Shown here piece after piece: positions 5,829 to 6,289 of a stretch of 6,289 nt of DNA; position 1 is the first letter of the stretch, and the number at the start of each line of letters is the position of its first letter. This DNA is from Thermoplasmata archaeon (GTDB taxonomy: Archaea; Thermoplasmatota; Thermoplasmata; Thermoplasmatales; Thermoplasmataceae): positions 1-6,289 of the forward strand of contig JAKAAE010000096.1 in assembly GCA_021797225.1 (NCBI GenBank), read 5' to 3'. The position numbers were made by a program, and so were the translations under genes. Under the pieces are notes generated by a model that made no database searches, had not been told where the DNA came from, and was given only the letters and a program-made list of their open reading frames with translations.

Positions 5829-5850
5829 AGAGCAATCATTAATTAAAATC

Positions 5851-6289
5851 ATGAAACTCAAAGAATCATCGCTGGATTTCCATGCGTTTGTAAGCATATA
5901 TGGAGACACCATGCTAAATTCATTCATCAAGAAAATATACCAGGTAAATCAGAAAGAATTTGTTTTCCAGTTATACAGATCTGATCTAAAAAAAAGGGAT
6001 TTTTTTGTTTCGCTGAGTAAGGGCATAGCATTCTATGATGCAGAAAAACCGGAGGAGGCAACACAGTTATCCATGTTATTCCGAAAGCAGTTATCCGAGA
6101 AGAGGATAGTTGGAATAGAGCAGATTAATTTTGATAGGGTTGTGAAGATTACACTGCATACTGGACAGGAAATAATACTGGAACTCTTCAGCGGTGGAAA
6201 TCTGATTATTACCGATAATGGAAAAATTGTCTTTGCTATGGATCAGCATGTGTACAAAACCAGAAAGATACTGATAGGAGAAGAGTATA
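5851..6289 (+). CDS. NFACT/RqcH (Rqc2-like) ribosome quality control protein, N-terminal part (cut by window edge)
   Basis: The first 146 codons are present and the frame is open to the right edge; full-length archaeal members are about 600-700 residues. Everything visible belongs to the NFACT-N domain: LDFHAFV near the start, then FRKQLSEKRIVGIEQINFDRVVKI (77-100), LELFSGGNLIITDNGKIVFAM (110-130) and TRKILIGEEY (137-146). The DR pair (D95, R96) is the conserved tRNA-binding motif of this family. Bacterial RqcH and eukaryotic Rqc2/NEMF bind stalled large ribosomal subunits and recruit tRNA to add C-terminal tails (alanine in bacteria) that mark the nascent chain for degradation; archaeal members are thought to act similarly. 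Older annotations call this family fibronectin-binding protein. The start is supported by the TATA box about 26 bases upstream and absence of a Shine-Dalgarno. It diverges from the hydrolase gene across a 142-base spacer. Confidence 0.92.
   Translation, partial: MKLKESSLDFHAFVSIYGDTMLNSFIKKIYQVNQKEFVFQLYRSDLKKRDFFVSLSKGIAFYDAEKPEEATQLSMLFRKQLSEKRIVGIEQINFDRVVKITLHTGQEIILELFSGGNLIITDNGKIVFAMDQHVYKTRKILIGEEY

Noticed and set aside
5808..5846. Thirteen-codon frame (ATG to TAA) upstream of the NFACT/RqcH gene
   Set aside because: It overlaps the predicted TATA box of that gene, so it would lie outside the transcript, and has no Shine-Dalgarno.
1..6289. Mobile element, CRISPR array or defence system
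   Set aside because: No transposase, integrase, regularly spaced repeats, terminal inverted repeats or toxin-antitoxin pair was found; all full genes have recognisable housekeeping or regulatory families and similar composition.

Overview
The window looks like ordinary chromosomal DNA of an AT-rich archaeon, most likely of the class Thermoplasmata (Ferroplasma, Acidiplasma, Picrophilus or Thermoplasma type). The reasons are a two-subunit 2-oxoacid:ferredoxin oxidoreductase with a fused gamma-alpha chain, archaeal TATA boxes 24-31 bases before several start codons (which implies leaderless or almost leaderless mRNAs), heavy use of ATA, AGA and AGG codons, an archaeal-type site-2 protease and an NFACT/RqcH-type gene. 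The exact genus is inferred and cannot be settled by reading alone.

Layout. At the left edge (1-93, minus) is the first 31 codons of a basic, unrecognised protein with its own TATA box. Then comes a minus-strand operon (2825 down to 217) for the oxidoreductase: the fused gamma-alpha subunit, then the TPP and iron-sulfur beta subunit. The two overlap by four bases (ATGA), a strong Shine-Dalgarno lies just inside the upstream gene, and a terminator-like hairpin covers the end of the beta gene. A 236-base divergent spacer (2826-3061) holds the oxidoreductase promoter, the promoter of a MarR-family regulator and several inverted repeats, including a perfect 8+1+8 palindrome at the predicted transcription start of the regulator. 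On the plus strand follow the MarR gene (3062-3490) and, 49 bases later, a 519-residue PDZ-containing site-2 intramembrane metalloprotease (3540-5099). An alpha/beta hydrolase resembling the ABHD14/CIB family (5094-5708, minus) converges on it, and the two genes overlap by the six bases TTATAA, which supply both stop codons. A 142-base divergent spacer separates the hydrolase from the 5' part of an NFACT/RqcH gene (5851 to the right edge, plus).

How the genes work together. Only the two oxidoreductase genes are clearly one functional unit: they oxidatively decarboxylate 2-oxoacids to acyl-CoA with ferredoxin as electron acceptor. The MarR regulator probably controls itself and may affect the neighbouring protease or the divergent oxidoreductase operon, but that is inference. 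The hydrolase and RqcH genes look like independent single-gene units. I see no mobile element, CRISPR array, tRNA or rRNA, and no obviously new multi-gene system. The most unusual items are the ABHD14-like hydrolase with a GPSAS nucleophile elbow, the shared-stop convergent overlap, and the operator-like repeats around the MarR gene.
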